This document shows, one piece after another, positions 8,090-16,626 of a stretch of 52,180 bases of DNA. The stretch lies in assembly GCF_029952445.1 (NCBI RefSeq), contig NZ_JAQPPK010000032.1:1-52180 (forward strand), written 5' to 3'. Source of the stretch: Paenarthrobacter nitroguajacolicus. GTDB taxonomy: Bacteria > Actinomycetota > Actinomycetes > Actinomycetales > Micrococcaceae. Position 1 is the stretch's first letter. The number at the start of each line of letters is the position of its first letter. The position numbers and the translations under genes were made by a program. The notes below the pieces were generated by a model that was not told the DNA's origin, searched no databases, and saw only the letters and a list, made by a program, of their open reading frames with translations.

Positions 8090-9327
8090 GCACCATGACA
8101 GCAGAATCGACGACGGCGGCACTCGCCGAAGCTGCGCCCGCTACCCTGCCGCTCCCTTTGGACGGCATCAAGATCGTGGACTTCACCCAGGTGTTCATGG
8201 GGCCGTCCGCCACCCAGCTCCTGGGCGACTACGGCGCAGACATCATCAAAGTGGAGCGCCCCGGCGCCGGCGACATTTCGCGGAACTCCTTCCCGGACCA
8301 GGACGGCCAGGACAACCCCATCTTCCTGTCCATCAACCGGAACAAGCGCAGCGTCTCCGTAGACACCCGCACCGACGAAGGCCGCCAAGTGCTGCACCAG
8401 CTCATGGCCGACGCGGACGTAGTGGTCAGCAACTTCCGCTCCGGCGTCATGGAGCGCATGGGCTTCGGCTATGAGGACCTGCGCGCGAAAAACCCCGGCA
8501 TCATCTGGGCCTCCGGCACCGGGTTCGGCCCCGAGGGACCCTACTCGCACAAGGGTGGGCAGGACGCGATCGCTCAGGCCTACTCCGGCGTGATGTGGCG
8601 CCGTGAATCCGAGGACGCCAAGCCCGCCATCTACCCCACCACACTGTGCGACTACATCACGGGCATGCACCTCATGCAGGGCATCCTGCTGGCCCTGCGC
8701 ACCCGGGAAGCCACAGGTGCGGGCCAGAAGGTGGAAGTGACCATGTACGACTCCATGCTGCACCTGCAAATGCAGGAAGCCTGCATGCAGCTCAACCGCG
8801 GTTACGAGGTCAACTGGGGCGCCATGCCGCTCAGCGGAGTCTTCGAAACCACCGACGGCGCTGTGTGCATGGTTGGCGGCTTCACCCCGGACCCGCTGGC
8901 TCGAATCTCCGACGCCCTGGGCCTGGATGAGGACCTCACCGAGCGGCCCGGATTCGCCACCTTGGAGCAACAGTTCAAGAACAAGCCCGCCCTGCAGGTC
9001 ATTTTCCGCGAACACTTCGCCACCAACACCACCGAATACTGGACCACCCGGCTGGAGGAGCAAGGCATTCTCAACGCGCCCGTCCATACCCTGGAGCAGG
9101 CGCTCGCGGATGCCCAGACTGAGGCCAACGGCATGATCGTCGAAGCCGAACACCCTGGCGTGGGTACGGTGCGCATGCTCAATGCCCCCATCCGGCTTTC
9201 GGCCACTCCGCCGTCCATCCGTCGGGCTGCACCGCGACTTGGCGAGCACAATGTGGAGGTCCTGCTGGAGAACGGCTTCGACGCTGAGACCATCGAGCGC
9301 CTGCAGGGCCTGGGAGTCCTGCGATGA
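8086..9327 (+). CDS. CaiB/BaiF family (class III) CoA-transferase
   Basis: A 413-residue enzyme that moves CoA between carboxylic acids; some members are acyl-CoA racemases. It has the N-terminal signature LDGIKIVDFTQVFMGP and DYGADIIKVERPGAGD, the NRNKRSVSVD segment, and the catalytic Asp D189 in LCDYITGMH, which forms the acyl anhydride. The length is normal. It is coupled by 4-nt ATGA overlaps to both the FAD oxidoreductase upstream and the hydratase downstream. It most likely activates the pathway acid to its CoA thioester; substrate unknown. Confidence 0.92.
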   Translation: MSTMTAESTTAALAEAAPATLPLPLDGIKIVDFTQVFMGPSATQLLGDYGADIIKVERPGAGDISRNSFPDQDGQDNPIFLSINRNKRSVSVDTRTDEGRQVLHQLMADADVVVSNFRSGVMERMGFGYEDLRAKNPGIIWASGTGFGPEGPYSHKGGQDAIAQAYSGVMWRRESEDAKPAIYPTTLCDYITGMHLMQGILLALRTREATGAGQKVEVTMYDSMLHLQMQEACMQLNRGYEVNWGAMPLSGVFETTDGAVCMVGGFTPDPLARISDALGLDEDLTERPGFATLEQQFKNKPALQVIFREHFATNTTEYWTTRLEEQGILNAPVHTLEQALADAQTEANGMIVEAEHPGVGTVRMLNAPIRLSATPPSIRRAAPRLGEHNVEVLLENGFDAETIERLQGLGVLR

Positions 9328-10130
9328 GCGCTGTGGTTGAAGAACGCGTGGACCAGGTCACGTTGACCATTGAGGACCACGTGGCAACAGTAGTCATCGA
9401 CCGGCAGCACGTGCTGAACGCCGTCGATGCCACCACCCATGCACGGCTTAATGAGATCTGGGAGCAGCTGGAGAACGATCCTTCGGTCCGGGCCGTGGTG
9501 GTCACCGGGGCGGGTCCGCGGGCCTTCTGCGTCGGTGCGGACATGTCGGCCGACGCCGTGGACAAGACCGGGCTGGAATATTGGGCCGGACTTGATCCCA
9601 ACGGCTTTGGCGGCCTCAGCCTCCGCACCACCTTGGACATCCCAGTCATTGCCCGCGTCAACGGCTACGCCCTGGGCGGTGGCATGGAGATCGTCCTGGG
9701 AGCAGACATCGTGGTGGCGGCTTCCAGAGCGAAGTTCGGCTTGACCGAGCCCCGGGTTGGGCGGTTGGCGCTCGACGGCGGCATCCACCAGTTGGTGCGG
9801 CGGGTCCCGTACACGCAGGCCATGGGAATGTTGTTGACCGGTCGCAAAGCATCCGCCTCCGAGATGCATGCCATGGGGCTGGTCAACGAGGTAGTCCCGG
9901 ACGAAGAAGTCGACGCCGCGGTACAACGCTGGGTGGACCAGATCCTTGCCTGCGCTCCCACTTCCGTCCGGGCCGTCAAACAGATGGTCACGCAGACATC
10001 CCATCTGACGGCCAAGGAAGCCCGGGGCCTCCGGCTTCCGGCTCTGATGGCAGCCCTGGACAGCGAGGACTCGGCCGAAGGGGTCCGCGCCTTCCAGGAG
10101 AAGCGGCCACCCGTGTGGCCGGGACGCTAA
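9324..10130 (+). CDS. Enoyl-CoA hydratase/isomerase (crotonase) family protein
   Basis: A 268-residue crotonase-fold enzyme. The oxyanion-hole segments AFCVGADM and NGYALGGGMEI are present. Both catalytic glutamates of true hydratases are kept: E122 (GGGME) and E142 (FGLTEPR), spaced exactly as in rat mitochondrial hydratase. Hydration of a 2-enoyl-CoA, or the reverse dehydration as in CaiD, is therefore plausible. It is co-translated with the CoA-transferase, so its substrate is probably the CoA ester made by that enzyme. Confidence 0.92.
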   Translation: MSAVVEERVDQVTLTIEDHVATVVIDRQHVLNAVDATTHARLNEIWEQLENDPSVRAVVVTGAGPRAFCVGADMSADAVDKTGLEYWAGLDPNGFGGLSLRTTLDIPVIARVNGYALGGGMEIVLGADIVVAASRAKFGLTEPRVGRLALDGGIHQLVRRVPYTQAMGMLLTGRKASASEMHAMGLVNEVVPDEEVDAAVQRWVDQILACAPTSVRAVKQMVTQTSHLTAKEARGLRLPALMAALDSEDSAEGVRAFQEKRPPVWPGR

Positions 10131-10165
10131 GTACTCCACCGCATTCGTCCTGAAAGGAAACAACC

Positions 10166-11113
10166 ATGCCTCAACCTTCTGCGCCCAAAAACGCTTCCCG
10201 GAGCTGCTTGCCGGCCGGCGTCTGGGGCGTCGTGGCCACGCCGTTCCAAGGCAGCACCCTCGACGTGGATCTGGACAGCCTGGCCGAACTCGTGGAGCAC
10301 TACCAAACAATCGGCGCCACAGGACTGACTGTGCTGGGGGTCTTCGGCGAAGCTGCCGCACTGACTCCCGCTGAACGCGTCGATGTCCTGGAGACGGTCG
10401 TCGATTCGACGTCCCTGCCGCTGGTGGTTGGCGTCACCGCACTCGCCACCCGGCCAGCCATCGACGAAGTCCTTGCCGCACAAAAAGCTGCAGGGAACCG
10501 GCTGGCCGCTGTGATGATTCAGGCCAGCTCCGCCAAGCCCGAAACGGTGATTGCCCACCTCGATGCCATCCACCGGGCCACGGGCGCTTCAGTGGTCCTG
10601 CAGGACTACCCACTCGCAAGCGGCGTCAGTATCTCCACGGCTGCGTTGGCTTCTGTGGTGAACGCCTGCGAGTACGTCATCGCGGTGAAGGCCGAAGCGC
10701 CGCCCACCAGCGTCGCGATCGCGGAGCTGAGTGCCGCCGTCGGGGTTTCCATCTTTGGTGGCTTGGGTGGTCAGGGCCTCCTGGACGAACTCACGGCCGG
10801 CGCCGCAGGTGCCATGACAGGATTTTCCTACCCGGAAGCCCTCGTTGCCTGCGTCGGGGCATGGCAGGACGGCGGTTACAAGGCCGCCGAACGCGAACTG
10901 CGGCCCTACCTCCCGCTCGTCAACTTCGAGCAGCAGGCAAAGGTAGCACTGGCCATCCGCAAAGAATGCCTCCGCGAGCGCGGACTCATCAAGGATTCCG
11001 GGGTACGCGCCCCGGCCGCTGGCTTCCCCGAAGTGCTCCGGGAATCCATGGGTGTCCACCTGGCCGAAGCAGCCGAGGCCTTGGATGCCCGTACAACAGT
11101 AGGGAGTTTCTGA
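10166..11113 (+). CDS. Dihydrodipicolinate synthase (DHDPS/NAL) family lyase
   Basis: A 315-residue TIM-barrel class I aldolase/dehydratase. The Schiff-base lysine is K175 (VIAVKAEAPP) and the catalytic tyrosine Y148 (LQDYP), separated as in DapA. The pyruvate-carboxylate-binding GTTGE motif is replaced by GVFGE. The family includes retro-aldolases and hydratase-aldolases releasing pyruvate, sugar-acid dehydratases and hydroxyproline-pathway deaminases. In this cluster it probably cleaves or dehydrates a 2-oxo acid intermediate whose aldehyde product is oxidised by the ALDH; this is inferred. The stop overlaps the SDR start by one base (TGATG). Confidence 0.9.
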   Translation: MPQPSAPKNASRSCLPAGVWGVVATPFQGSTLDVDLDSLAELVEHYQTIGATGLTVLGVFGEAAALTPAERVDVLETVVDSTSLPLVVGVTALATRPAIDEVLAAQKAAGNRLAAVMIQASSAKPETVIAHLDAIHRATGASVVLQDYPLASGVSISTAALASVVNACEYVIAVKAEAPPTSVAIAELSAAVGVSIFGGLGGQGLLDELTAGAAGAMTGFSYPEALVACVGAWQDGGYKAAERELRPYLPLVNFEQQAKVALAIRKECLRERGLIKDSGVRAPAAGFPEVLRESMGVHLAEAAEALDARTTVGSF

Positions 11114-11940
11114 TGGACCTCGGAATCGCAGGTAAGACAGCCCTCGTCGCAGCCTCCACCGGCGGGCTCGGACTGGCCGTGGCGCGGGCGCTCGCTGCCG
11201 AGGGTGTCCGAGTGGCGGTCGTAGGGCGACGCCGGGACCGCGCCAAGGAGATCGTGGCCGAACTCCAAGCCGCCTACGGGACCGGGGTTTTGGGCAGCGG
11301 CTCCCTGGGAACCAGCGGATTCGATGCCGTCGCCATCGAAGCGGACCTCGGTACCCCTGAAGGCATCGAGTCGGCAGTGGAACAGACTGTGGCCAACCTT
11401 GGACCGATCGACATCCTGGTCCTCAACGGTCCCGGCCCGAAGCCCGGCGCCGCAGCCACGCTCACATCGGACGAGATGGCCGCGGCGTTCGATCTCTTGG
11501 TCAAGCCGCACCATTCGCTCGTATCGCATGTCCTGCCCGGGATGCGCGAACGCCGCTGGGGCCGCATCCTCGCGATCGGCTCCAGCGGAGTTACGGCTCC
11601 CCTGCCCAACCTCGCAGTATCCAACACCGGCCGGGCGGCATTGGCCGGCTACCTGAAGACCCTGGCAGCCGAAGTCGCGTTGGATGACGTCACAGTAAAT
11701 CTCCTATTGCCCGGCAGGATCGCCACGGACCGTGTCACGCAACTTGACCAGGCCGCAGCCAAACGCCGCGGCACCACCCTTGAGGACATCCAGCTCGAGT
11801 CCCGCAAAACCATCCCTGCCCGTCGCTACGGAGAACCCGCCGAGTTCGGTGCCGCTGCCGCCTTCCTGTGCAGCGCGCCGGCGTCGTACATCACCGGCGT
11901 CGCACTCAGGTGCGACGGCGGCCTGATCCGCAGCCTCTGA
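11113..11940 (+). CDS. SDR-family protein with altered catalytic tetrad
   Basis: A 275-residue Rossmann protein of the classical SDR type (BKR-like subgroup). The nucleotide motif is AASTGGLGLAVARALAAEG, missing the first Gly of TGxxxGxG. The NAG-type strand is VLNGPGPKPG, and Ser157/158 (GSSG) are kept. The YxxxK catalytic pair is replaced by S170 and R174 (VSNTGRAAL). The TVNLLLPGRIATDR and CDGGLIRSL endings are normal. ATG 11113 overlaps the preceding stop; an upstream in-frame start would lie inside the lyase gene. A related subgroup with an imperfect tetrad is known, so activity cannot be assumed. Confidence 0.88.
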   Translation: MDLGIAGKTALVAASTGGLGLAVARALAAEGVRVAVVGRRRDRAKEIVAELQAAYGTGVLGSGSLGTSGFDAVAIEADLGTPEGIESAVEQTVANLGPIDILVLNGPGPKPGAAATLTSDEMAAAFDLLVKPHHSLVSHVLPGMRERRWGRILAIGSSGVTAPLPNLAVSNTGRAALAGYLKTLAAEVALDDVTVNLLLPGRIATDRVTQLDQAAAKRRGTTLEDIQLESRKTIPARRYGEPAEFGAAAAFLCSAPASYITGVALRCDGGLIRSL

Positions 11941-11963
11941 ACCCCTACACGTAAAGGATCACC

Positions 11964-13439
11964 ATGACCTCCATCGCTTTCGACACCAGCCTCAGGGCTG
12001 AGACAACCCTGACCGCCAGGCACCTCATCAACGGCCAATGGCTCGGCGAGGCCCTCACGGAACGAATGAACCCGGCCCGCCCAGGCGAGCTCGCCGCGCT
12101 CTCCCCCAGCGGTTCCGCCGAGGACGTGGACGCTGCCATCACCGCCGCCGCCGCTGCACAGCCTGCCTGGGCCGCGCTGCCTGCACCAAGCCGAGGGGCC
12201 ATCCTCATCGCGGCGGGCAACCTGCTGATCGAGCGCCAAGGGGCAATCGCCGAGGACCTGGTCCGCGAAGAAGGCAAGACACTCGCCGAGGCGAAGGGCG
12301 AAGTAAAGCGCGCCTCGGACGTCCTGCGCTTCTTCGGCTCGCTCGGCTGGGCTGCCACGGGCGAAGTCCTTCCCAGCGGCCTGCCGGACACCACCATCAC
12401 CACACGCCGCGAAGCGCTAGGCGTGGTTGGGCTGATTACGCCGTGGAACTTCCCCATCGCCATCCCTGCCTGGAAGACAGCTCCGGCACTGATCAGCGGC
12501 AACACCGTTGTCATCAAGCCCGCCGAGCTCACTCCCCTTTCTGCCACACACTTGGCCCGTGCCCTTCAGGACGCCGGACTCCCGGAGGGCGTGTTTAACG
12601 TGGTGCACGGCAAGGGACGAGTGGTGGGTGACGCCTTGGCCCGGGACCCGCGCATCGCTGGTCTTTCCTTCACCGGTTCCACCAACGTGGGCCTTGGCCT
12701 GCAGGAGATCCTCAACGCCCGCCGCGCCCGTGTCCAGTTGGAAATGGGCGGCAAGAACGGCGTTCTGGTGCTGGATGACGCTGATCCCCGCAGGGCCGCC
12801 CAAGTTGTTGCCGCCGGCGCTTTCGGGCTCACGGGCCAGGCCTGCACGGCGACGTCCCGCGTGTACGTCACACCGGGGATCCGTGCCGCGTTCCTTGACG
12901 CCCTCGTGGTCGAAGCAGCCGCCTACACCTCCGGTGACGGACTCACTGAAGGTACCCGCATGGGCGCCGTGGTGAGCAGGCAGCAATTCGAGCAGGACCA
13001 GGCCGCGGTGCGTACCGCCGTCGAACGCGGTGCGACGCTCCTGCACGGTACGTTCGACGGCGACCCGACCGGCCCGCTGTTCCTCCCGACAGCAGTACTC
13101 ACCGACCTCCCGTTCGACGACGCCGCAGTGACCGAGGAGATCTTCGGGCCGGTAGTGGCCGTGCTGGAAGTACCGGATTACGAGGCTGGCCTGGCTGCCA
13201 TCAACGACTCCCGCTACGGCCTCACCGCCGGCATTTGCACCGATTCCCTCGCCCTGGCCACCGACTTCGCGGCACGGGCGCAGGCGGGCGTTGTGAAGGT
13301 CAACCGGCCCACGGCGGGCCTTGACCTCAACGTCCCGTTCGGCGGCGTGAAGGACTCCTCCACCAACACGTTCCGCGAGCAGGGGCGGTCCGCGCTGGAC
13401 TTCTTTACGTGGGGCAAGACCGTTTACACGGGCGTGTAG
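11964..13439 (+). CDS. NAD(P)+-dependent aldehyde dehydrogenase
   Basis: A 491-residue ALDH-superfamily enzyme. Catalytic Cys is C294 (GLTGQACTA); the general-base Glu is in QLEMGGKNG. The cofactor segments TPWNFP and FTGSTNVG, and the EIFGPVVAV segment, are intact. The C-terminal KVNRPTAGLDLNVPFGGVK resembles alpha-ketoglutarate semialdehyde dehydrogenases of sugar-acid pathways. It probably oxidises the semialdehyde or aldehyde released by the preceding lyase to the acid. A 23-nt gap containing AAAGGA separates it from the SDR gene. The exact aldehyde is unknown. Confidence 0.93.
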   Translation: MTSIAFDTSLRAETTLTARHLINGQWLGEALTERMNPARPGELAALSPSGSAEDVDAAITAAAAAQPAWAALPAPSRGAILIAAGNLLIERQGAIAEDLVREEGKTLAEAKGEVKRASDVLRFFGSLGWAATGEVLPSGLPDTTITTRREALGVVGLITPWNFPIAIPAWKTAPALISGNTVVIKPAELTPLSATHLARALQDAGLPEGVFNVVHGKGRVVGDALARDPRIAGLSFTGSTNVGLGLQEILNARRARVQLEMGGKNGVLVLDDADPRRAAQVVAAGAFGLTGQACTATSRVYVTPGIRAAFLDALVVEAAAYTSGDGLTEGTRMGAVVSRQQFEQDQAAVRTAVERGATLLHGTFDGDPTGPLFLPTAVLTDLPFDDAAVTEEIFGPVVAVLEVPDYEAGLAAINDSRYGLTAGICTDSLALATDFAARAQAGVVKVNRPTAGLDLNVPFGGVKDSSTNTFREQGRSALDFFTWGKTVYTGV

Positions 13440-13445
13440 CGAACC

Positions 13446-13757
13446 ATGAGTTACGTGATCGCGCAGCCCTGCGTGGATGTGAAGGACAAAGCGTGCATCA
13501 ACGAGTGCCCAGTCGATTGCATCTACGAGGGCGCGCGTTCCCTCTACATCCACCCATCTGAGTGCGTGGACTGCGGAGCCTGCGATCCCGTGTGCCCGGT
13601 GGAAGCGATCTATTTCTCGGAAGATGTCCCGGACGAATGGGCAGACTACGTCAGGGCCAACGCCGAATTCTTCGAGGACGGCCCCGGAGTGAGCCGCCCG
13701 GACCAGGACCACCCGGTCATCCAGGCGGAACCCGACCGCCTCCCCGTACCTGACTAG
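13446..13757 (+). CDS. fdxA: 7Fe ferredoxin ([3Fe-4S][4Fe-4S])
   Basis: A 103-residue acidic electron carrier almost identical in layout to actinobacterial FdxA: cysteines at 9, 17, 21 and 25 (PCVDVKDKACINECPVDC) and 40, 43, 46 and 50 (CVDCGACDPVCP), followed by an acidic tail. It starts 6 nt after the ALDH stop, so it is transcribed with the catabolic cluster. It may pass electrons for the flavoprotein, although FdxA is also a general ferredoxin. Confidence 0.95.
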   Translation: MSYVIAQPCVDVKDKACINECPVDCIYEGARSLYIHPSECVDCGACDPVCPVEAIYFSEDVPDEWADYVRANAEFFEDGPGVSRPDQDHPVIQAEPDRLPVPD

Positions 13758-13760
13758 GTG

Positions 13761-13802
13761 ACAGCAAACGCTCCACTGAGGTGCCAGTGGAGCGTTTGCT
13801 GT
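13761..13802. terminator. Bidirectional terminator between fdxA and the response regulator
   Basis: A perfect 18-bp stem (ACAGCAAACGCTCCACTG with its reverse complement at 13785-13802) closes a 6-nt loop AGGTGC, and pairing extends a few bases outward. It ends both the plus-strand catabolic cluster and the minus-strand response regulator gene. There is no strong U-tract. Confidence 0.85.
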
Positions 13803-13819
13803 TACCCAGTTGGGCAGGG

Positions 13820-14563
13820 TTAGTTGCTTTGGATCGTGGGAGCCAGCCTGTATCCCACGCCGCGGACCGTCTCAAGCCAACGCGGACCCTGGATGCTGTC
13901 GCCGAGCTTCTTGCGCAGGTTTCCCATGTGCACTTCAACGGCGCGTTCGTCGGCGTCGCTGACGTAACTGCCGACGTCGTACGGTTCATTGCGGAGGCGA
14001 CGGGCAAGATCGGCCTTGGTCCGCACAATCCGGCCGGTTTCCAGCAGCGCCAACAGGAGGTCGAACTCCGTGCGCGTGAGTTTCAGCTCTGCGCCGTTCA
14101 GGGTCGCCGTGCGGGAACCGGCCGAAACGGACAGGCCGTTGTGGGTCACCTCGGGGTCCGTTTCTTCCGGCGCGCTCTTGACGTCCGACGACGCACGCGG
14201 CCTGCGCATCATGGCCTCCACCCGGGCGCGCAATTCGCGTGGCCGGAAGGGCTTGGTGAGGTAATCGTCGCCACCGGCTTCCAGGCCCATGAGGGTATCG
14301 AGTTCCTCGGCGCGGGCCGTGAGCATGATGATGTAGGCATCGGAGGACTTGCGGATCTGCCGGGCGACCTCAAAACCGTCAATGTCGGGAAGGCCAAGGT
14401 CGAGGGTGATGACGTCCGGGTTCAGTTCCCGGGCCGACGTCACGCCGGCCGAACCCGTTGACGCAGTGTGAACGTCAAACCCTGCCTGGGAGAGAACCAC
14501 CCGCACCAATTCGCGAATATCCTGGTCATCTTCAATGACCAGCCCCACACGTACTTCACTCAT
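13820..14563 (-). CDS. OmpR/PhoB-family response regulator
   Basis: A 247-residue two-component regulator. The receiver domain (about 1-120) has acidic pocket residues in VIEDD, phospho-acceptor D55 (TLDLGLPD) and conserved K of YLTKPF. A linker of about 35 residues leads to a C-terminal winged-helix DNA-binding domain (LTRTEFDLLLALLE, VEVHMGNLRKKLGD, TVRGVGYRL). It is divergent from a histidine kinase gene over 99 bp and is its obvious partner. The controlled genes are unknown. Confidence 0.95.
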   Translation of the reverse strand: MSEVRVGLVIEDDQDIRELVRVVLSQAGFDVHTASTGSAGVTSARELNPDVITLDLGLPDIDGFEVARQIRKSSDAYIIMLTARAEELDTLMGLEAGGDDYLTKPFRPRELRARVEAMMRRPRASSDVKSAPEETDPEVTHNGLSVSAGSRTATLNGAELKLTRTEFDLLLALLETGRIVRTKADLARRLRNEPYDVGSYVSDADERAVEVHMGNLRKKLGDSIQGPRWLETVRGVGYRLAPTIQSN

Positions 14564-14662
14564 CGCTGCCCCTCAGCCCCTTCGATAACCTCAGAAGTAT
14601 ATCCGTTATGGTTAGGCTGATCTCATGAACCGAATTTCTTCCGCACCCGTGGTGGTTTTGCC

Positions 14663-16333
14663 ATGACCCAACCGTCGGCATGGGATATTGGCGAAAAGAA
14701 GAAATTGTTGGTTTTTCAGCGCTCGTTCCACGAACATACCTTGCGCATGCGCGTTGTCCTCAGCCAATTGCCGTTATCGGTGTGTGTCTGTATTTCGGCG
14801 ATTCTGGTGTGGCTGTTTTTCCCGGCCACCCTCGAGAATCCGCTGTTCCTCATCTTCCTGCTGAGCCAGGCGTTCCTGCTGGCTTTGTGCATTGTGGTTC
14901 CGTGGCACCGCCTGCCGTTCGCAAGCTTCCTCACCATCCCCATCCTGGACATGGTTTCCATTGCCTTCGGACGTGAAGGAGGCCAGGAGGCCCTCACTGG
15001 CCTGAGTGTCCTGGTGGTGTTGCCTGTCATCTGGTTGTGCGCTTCGGGCCTTTACCCCCGGCTGGCAATAACCATGTCCTTCGTTGGCCCGCTGGGCATT
15101 GTCTGGGTTCCGGTGTTCCTCCATGATCAGGTCAGCGAGCAGGCCCTCACCAAGCCCCTGCTGTTCCCGATACTCATCCTTGGCATCGGCGTCTCGGTCA
15201 GTGTCCTGACCTTGAGCATGGTGCGCCAGCAACGGGCCTTGGAGCAAAAGGACGAGGCCTTGAAGGAGGCCTTGGACATCAGCACCAAGCAGGAGCGGTT
15301 GCTGAATACCGTCATGGAGGCCCTGCCGTTGGGCGTGGTGGCCGTTGACGGTGACGGGCACGACATCCTGATGAACCGGCGCCAGCGCCAGACCCACGTC
15401 CTGGCTACGCCGCCGGACAACAACGACCCCGACGAATCGCAACTGCTGGTCTTCGACACAGACAAGACCACGCCCCTGCCACCTGATCGGCGGCCGGTGC
15501 GACGGGCCGTCCTGGGCGAACGGTTCACTGACCAACTGGTGTGGCTGGGCACAGGCGAGGAGCAACGCGCCTTCACCACCAGCGCCCGTCCCATGCTGGA
15601 CGACGCCGGAAAGTTCGCCGGCTCCGTGGTGGTCTTCAGCGATGTCACTGACCTGGTGAATGCGCTGGCCGCCAAGGACGACTTCGTAGCCAACGTTTCC
15701 CACGAGTTCCGTACTCCGCTGACGTCCATCCTGGGCTACGTTGAGCTGATCCTCGACGACGACGAGGCCCTGGACGCCCGGTCCCGGAAACAACTCGACA
15801 TCGTCAGGCGGAACGCCGAGCGGCTACTCACCTTGGTCTCGGACCTCTTGGCCGTGCGATCAGGCCAGATCGTGATTCAACGGCACACAGCGGATGTGGC
15901 CGAGCTGGTGCGCGGCAGCGTGACCTCCGCCGAACCCCGCGCAGCCAAGGCCGGCATCCGGCTCTCGATGGATCTTCCCGAAGCCCTGGAAGCCCGCGTG
16001 GATTCATCCCGGCTGGCACAGGTGCTGGACAACCTGGTCTCGAATGCCATCAAGTACTCCCCCGACGGCGGGGATGTGGAAGTCGCGGCGTGGGAGGACG
16101 AGGACTTCGTCTTCTGCCGGGTGACCGACACCGGCATGGGCATGAGCGAAGAAGAACAGGCCGAGGCGTTTACCAAGTTCTTCCGTGCCGGCGGTGTGCG
16201 CAAGAGCGCCATACCCGGTGTCGGGCTGGGGCTGCCCATCAGCAAGGCCATTGTTGAAGCCCACGGTGGAACCATCACCTTGGAAAGCGTGCCCGGGCGG
16301 GGAACCACCTTTACAGTGAAGATGCCCGCCTAG
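14663..16333 (+). CDS. Membrane sensor histidine kinase with PAS-like domain
   Basis: A 556-residue kinase. Residues about 35-190 hold six hydrophobic segments with short loops, so the input is probably within the membrane or cytoplasmic. A coiled-coil linker (QQRALEQKDEALKEALDIS) leads to a PAS-like domain (MEALPLGVVAVDGDGHDILMN, about 215-330). The HisKA H-box has H347 (NVSHEFRTPLTS), and the HATPase has N (LDNLVSNAIKYS), G1 (DTGMGM) and G2 (GVGLGLPIS). It presumably phosphorylates D55 of the divergent regulator. Signal unknown. Confidence 0.94.
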   Translation: MTQPSAWDIGEKKKLLVFQRSFHEHTLRMRVVLSQLPLSVCVCISAILVWLFFPATLENPLFLIFLLSQAFLLALCIVVPWHRLPFASFLTIPILDMVSIAFGREGGQEALTGLSVLVVLPVIWLCASGLYPRLAITMSFVGPLGIVWVPVFLHDQVSEQALTKPLLFPILILGIGVSVSVLTLSMVRQQRALEQKDEALKEALDISTKQERLLNTVMEALPLGVVAVDGDGHDILMNRRQRQTHVLATPPDNNDPDESQLLVFDTDKTTPLPPDRRPVRRAVLGERFTDQLVWLGTGEEQRAFTTSARPMLDDAGKFAGSVVVFSDVTDLVNALAAKDDFVANVSHEFRTPLTSILGYVELILDDDEALDARSRKQLDIVRRNAERLLTLVSDLLAVRSGQIVIQRHTADVAELVRGSVTSAEPRAAKAGIRLSMDLPEALEARVDSSRLAQVLDNLVSNAIKYSPDGGDVEVAAWEDEDFVFCRVTDTGMGMSEEEQAEAFTKFFRAGGVRKSAIPGVGLGLPISKAIVEAHGGTITLESVPGRGTTFTVKMPA

Positions 16334-16336
16334 CAC

Positions 16337-16591
16337 TCAGCGCTTAGCGGGGGTACCGCCCACCAACCCGGACTCACGACGACGGCCGAACAGGAAATAG
16401 CTGACCGGGCCGAAGAAATTGATGAAGGAAACGGCACGCCACACCGTTTTGTTGCCCCTGATCTGCGAGTCGGGCGTCCGGCCGATGCTGCGCTGGGCGG
16501 CCGTCAGCAACGCCAGGTTCAATGCCCCACTGATCAGCACAGAGACGCGCTGCCCCTTGCTCATATCCCGCCAGGACTTCTTGCCGGCCAT
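16337..16591 (-). CDS. Small membrane protein with PLDc_N-like segment
   Basis: An 84-residue protein with a basic N-terminus (MAGKKSWRDMSKGQR), a hydrophobic helix about 17-32, and a second hydrophobic segment WRAVSFINFFGPVSYFLFGRR that resembles the phospholipase D-nuclease N-terminal (PLDc_N) motif common in actinobacterial short membrane proteins. No enzymatic domain is present. It converges on the kinase gene with only 3 bases between stops. Function unknown. Confidence 0.75.
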   Translation of the reverse strand: MAGKKSWRDMSKGQRVSVLISGALNLALLTAAQRSIGRTPDSQIRGNKTVWRAVSFINFFGPVSYFLFGRRRESGLVGGTPAKR

Positions 16592-16626
16592 GATGCCTCC
16601 TATCGGCGAACGGTTTACCTCTCAGG

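Noticed and set aside
6725..13439. 4-hydroxyproline or glucarate degradation operon
   Set aside because: The DHDPS-family lyase and semialdehyde-type ALDH fit, but the CoA-transferase and hydratase do not, and there is no proline racemase/epimerase or glucarate dehydratase.
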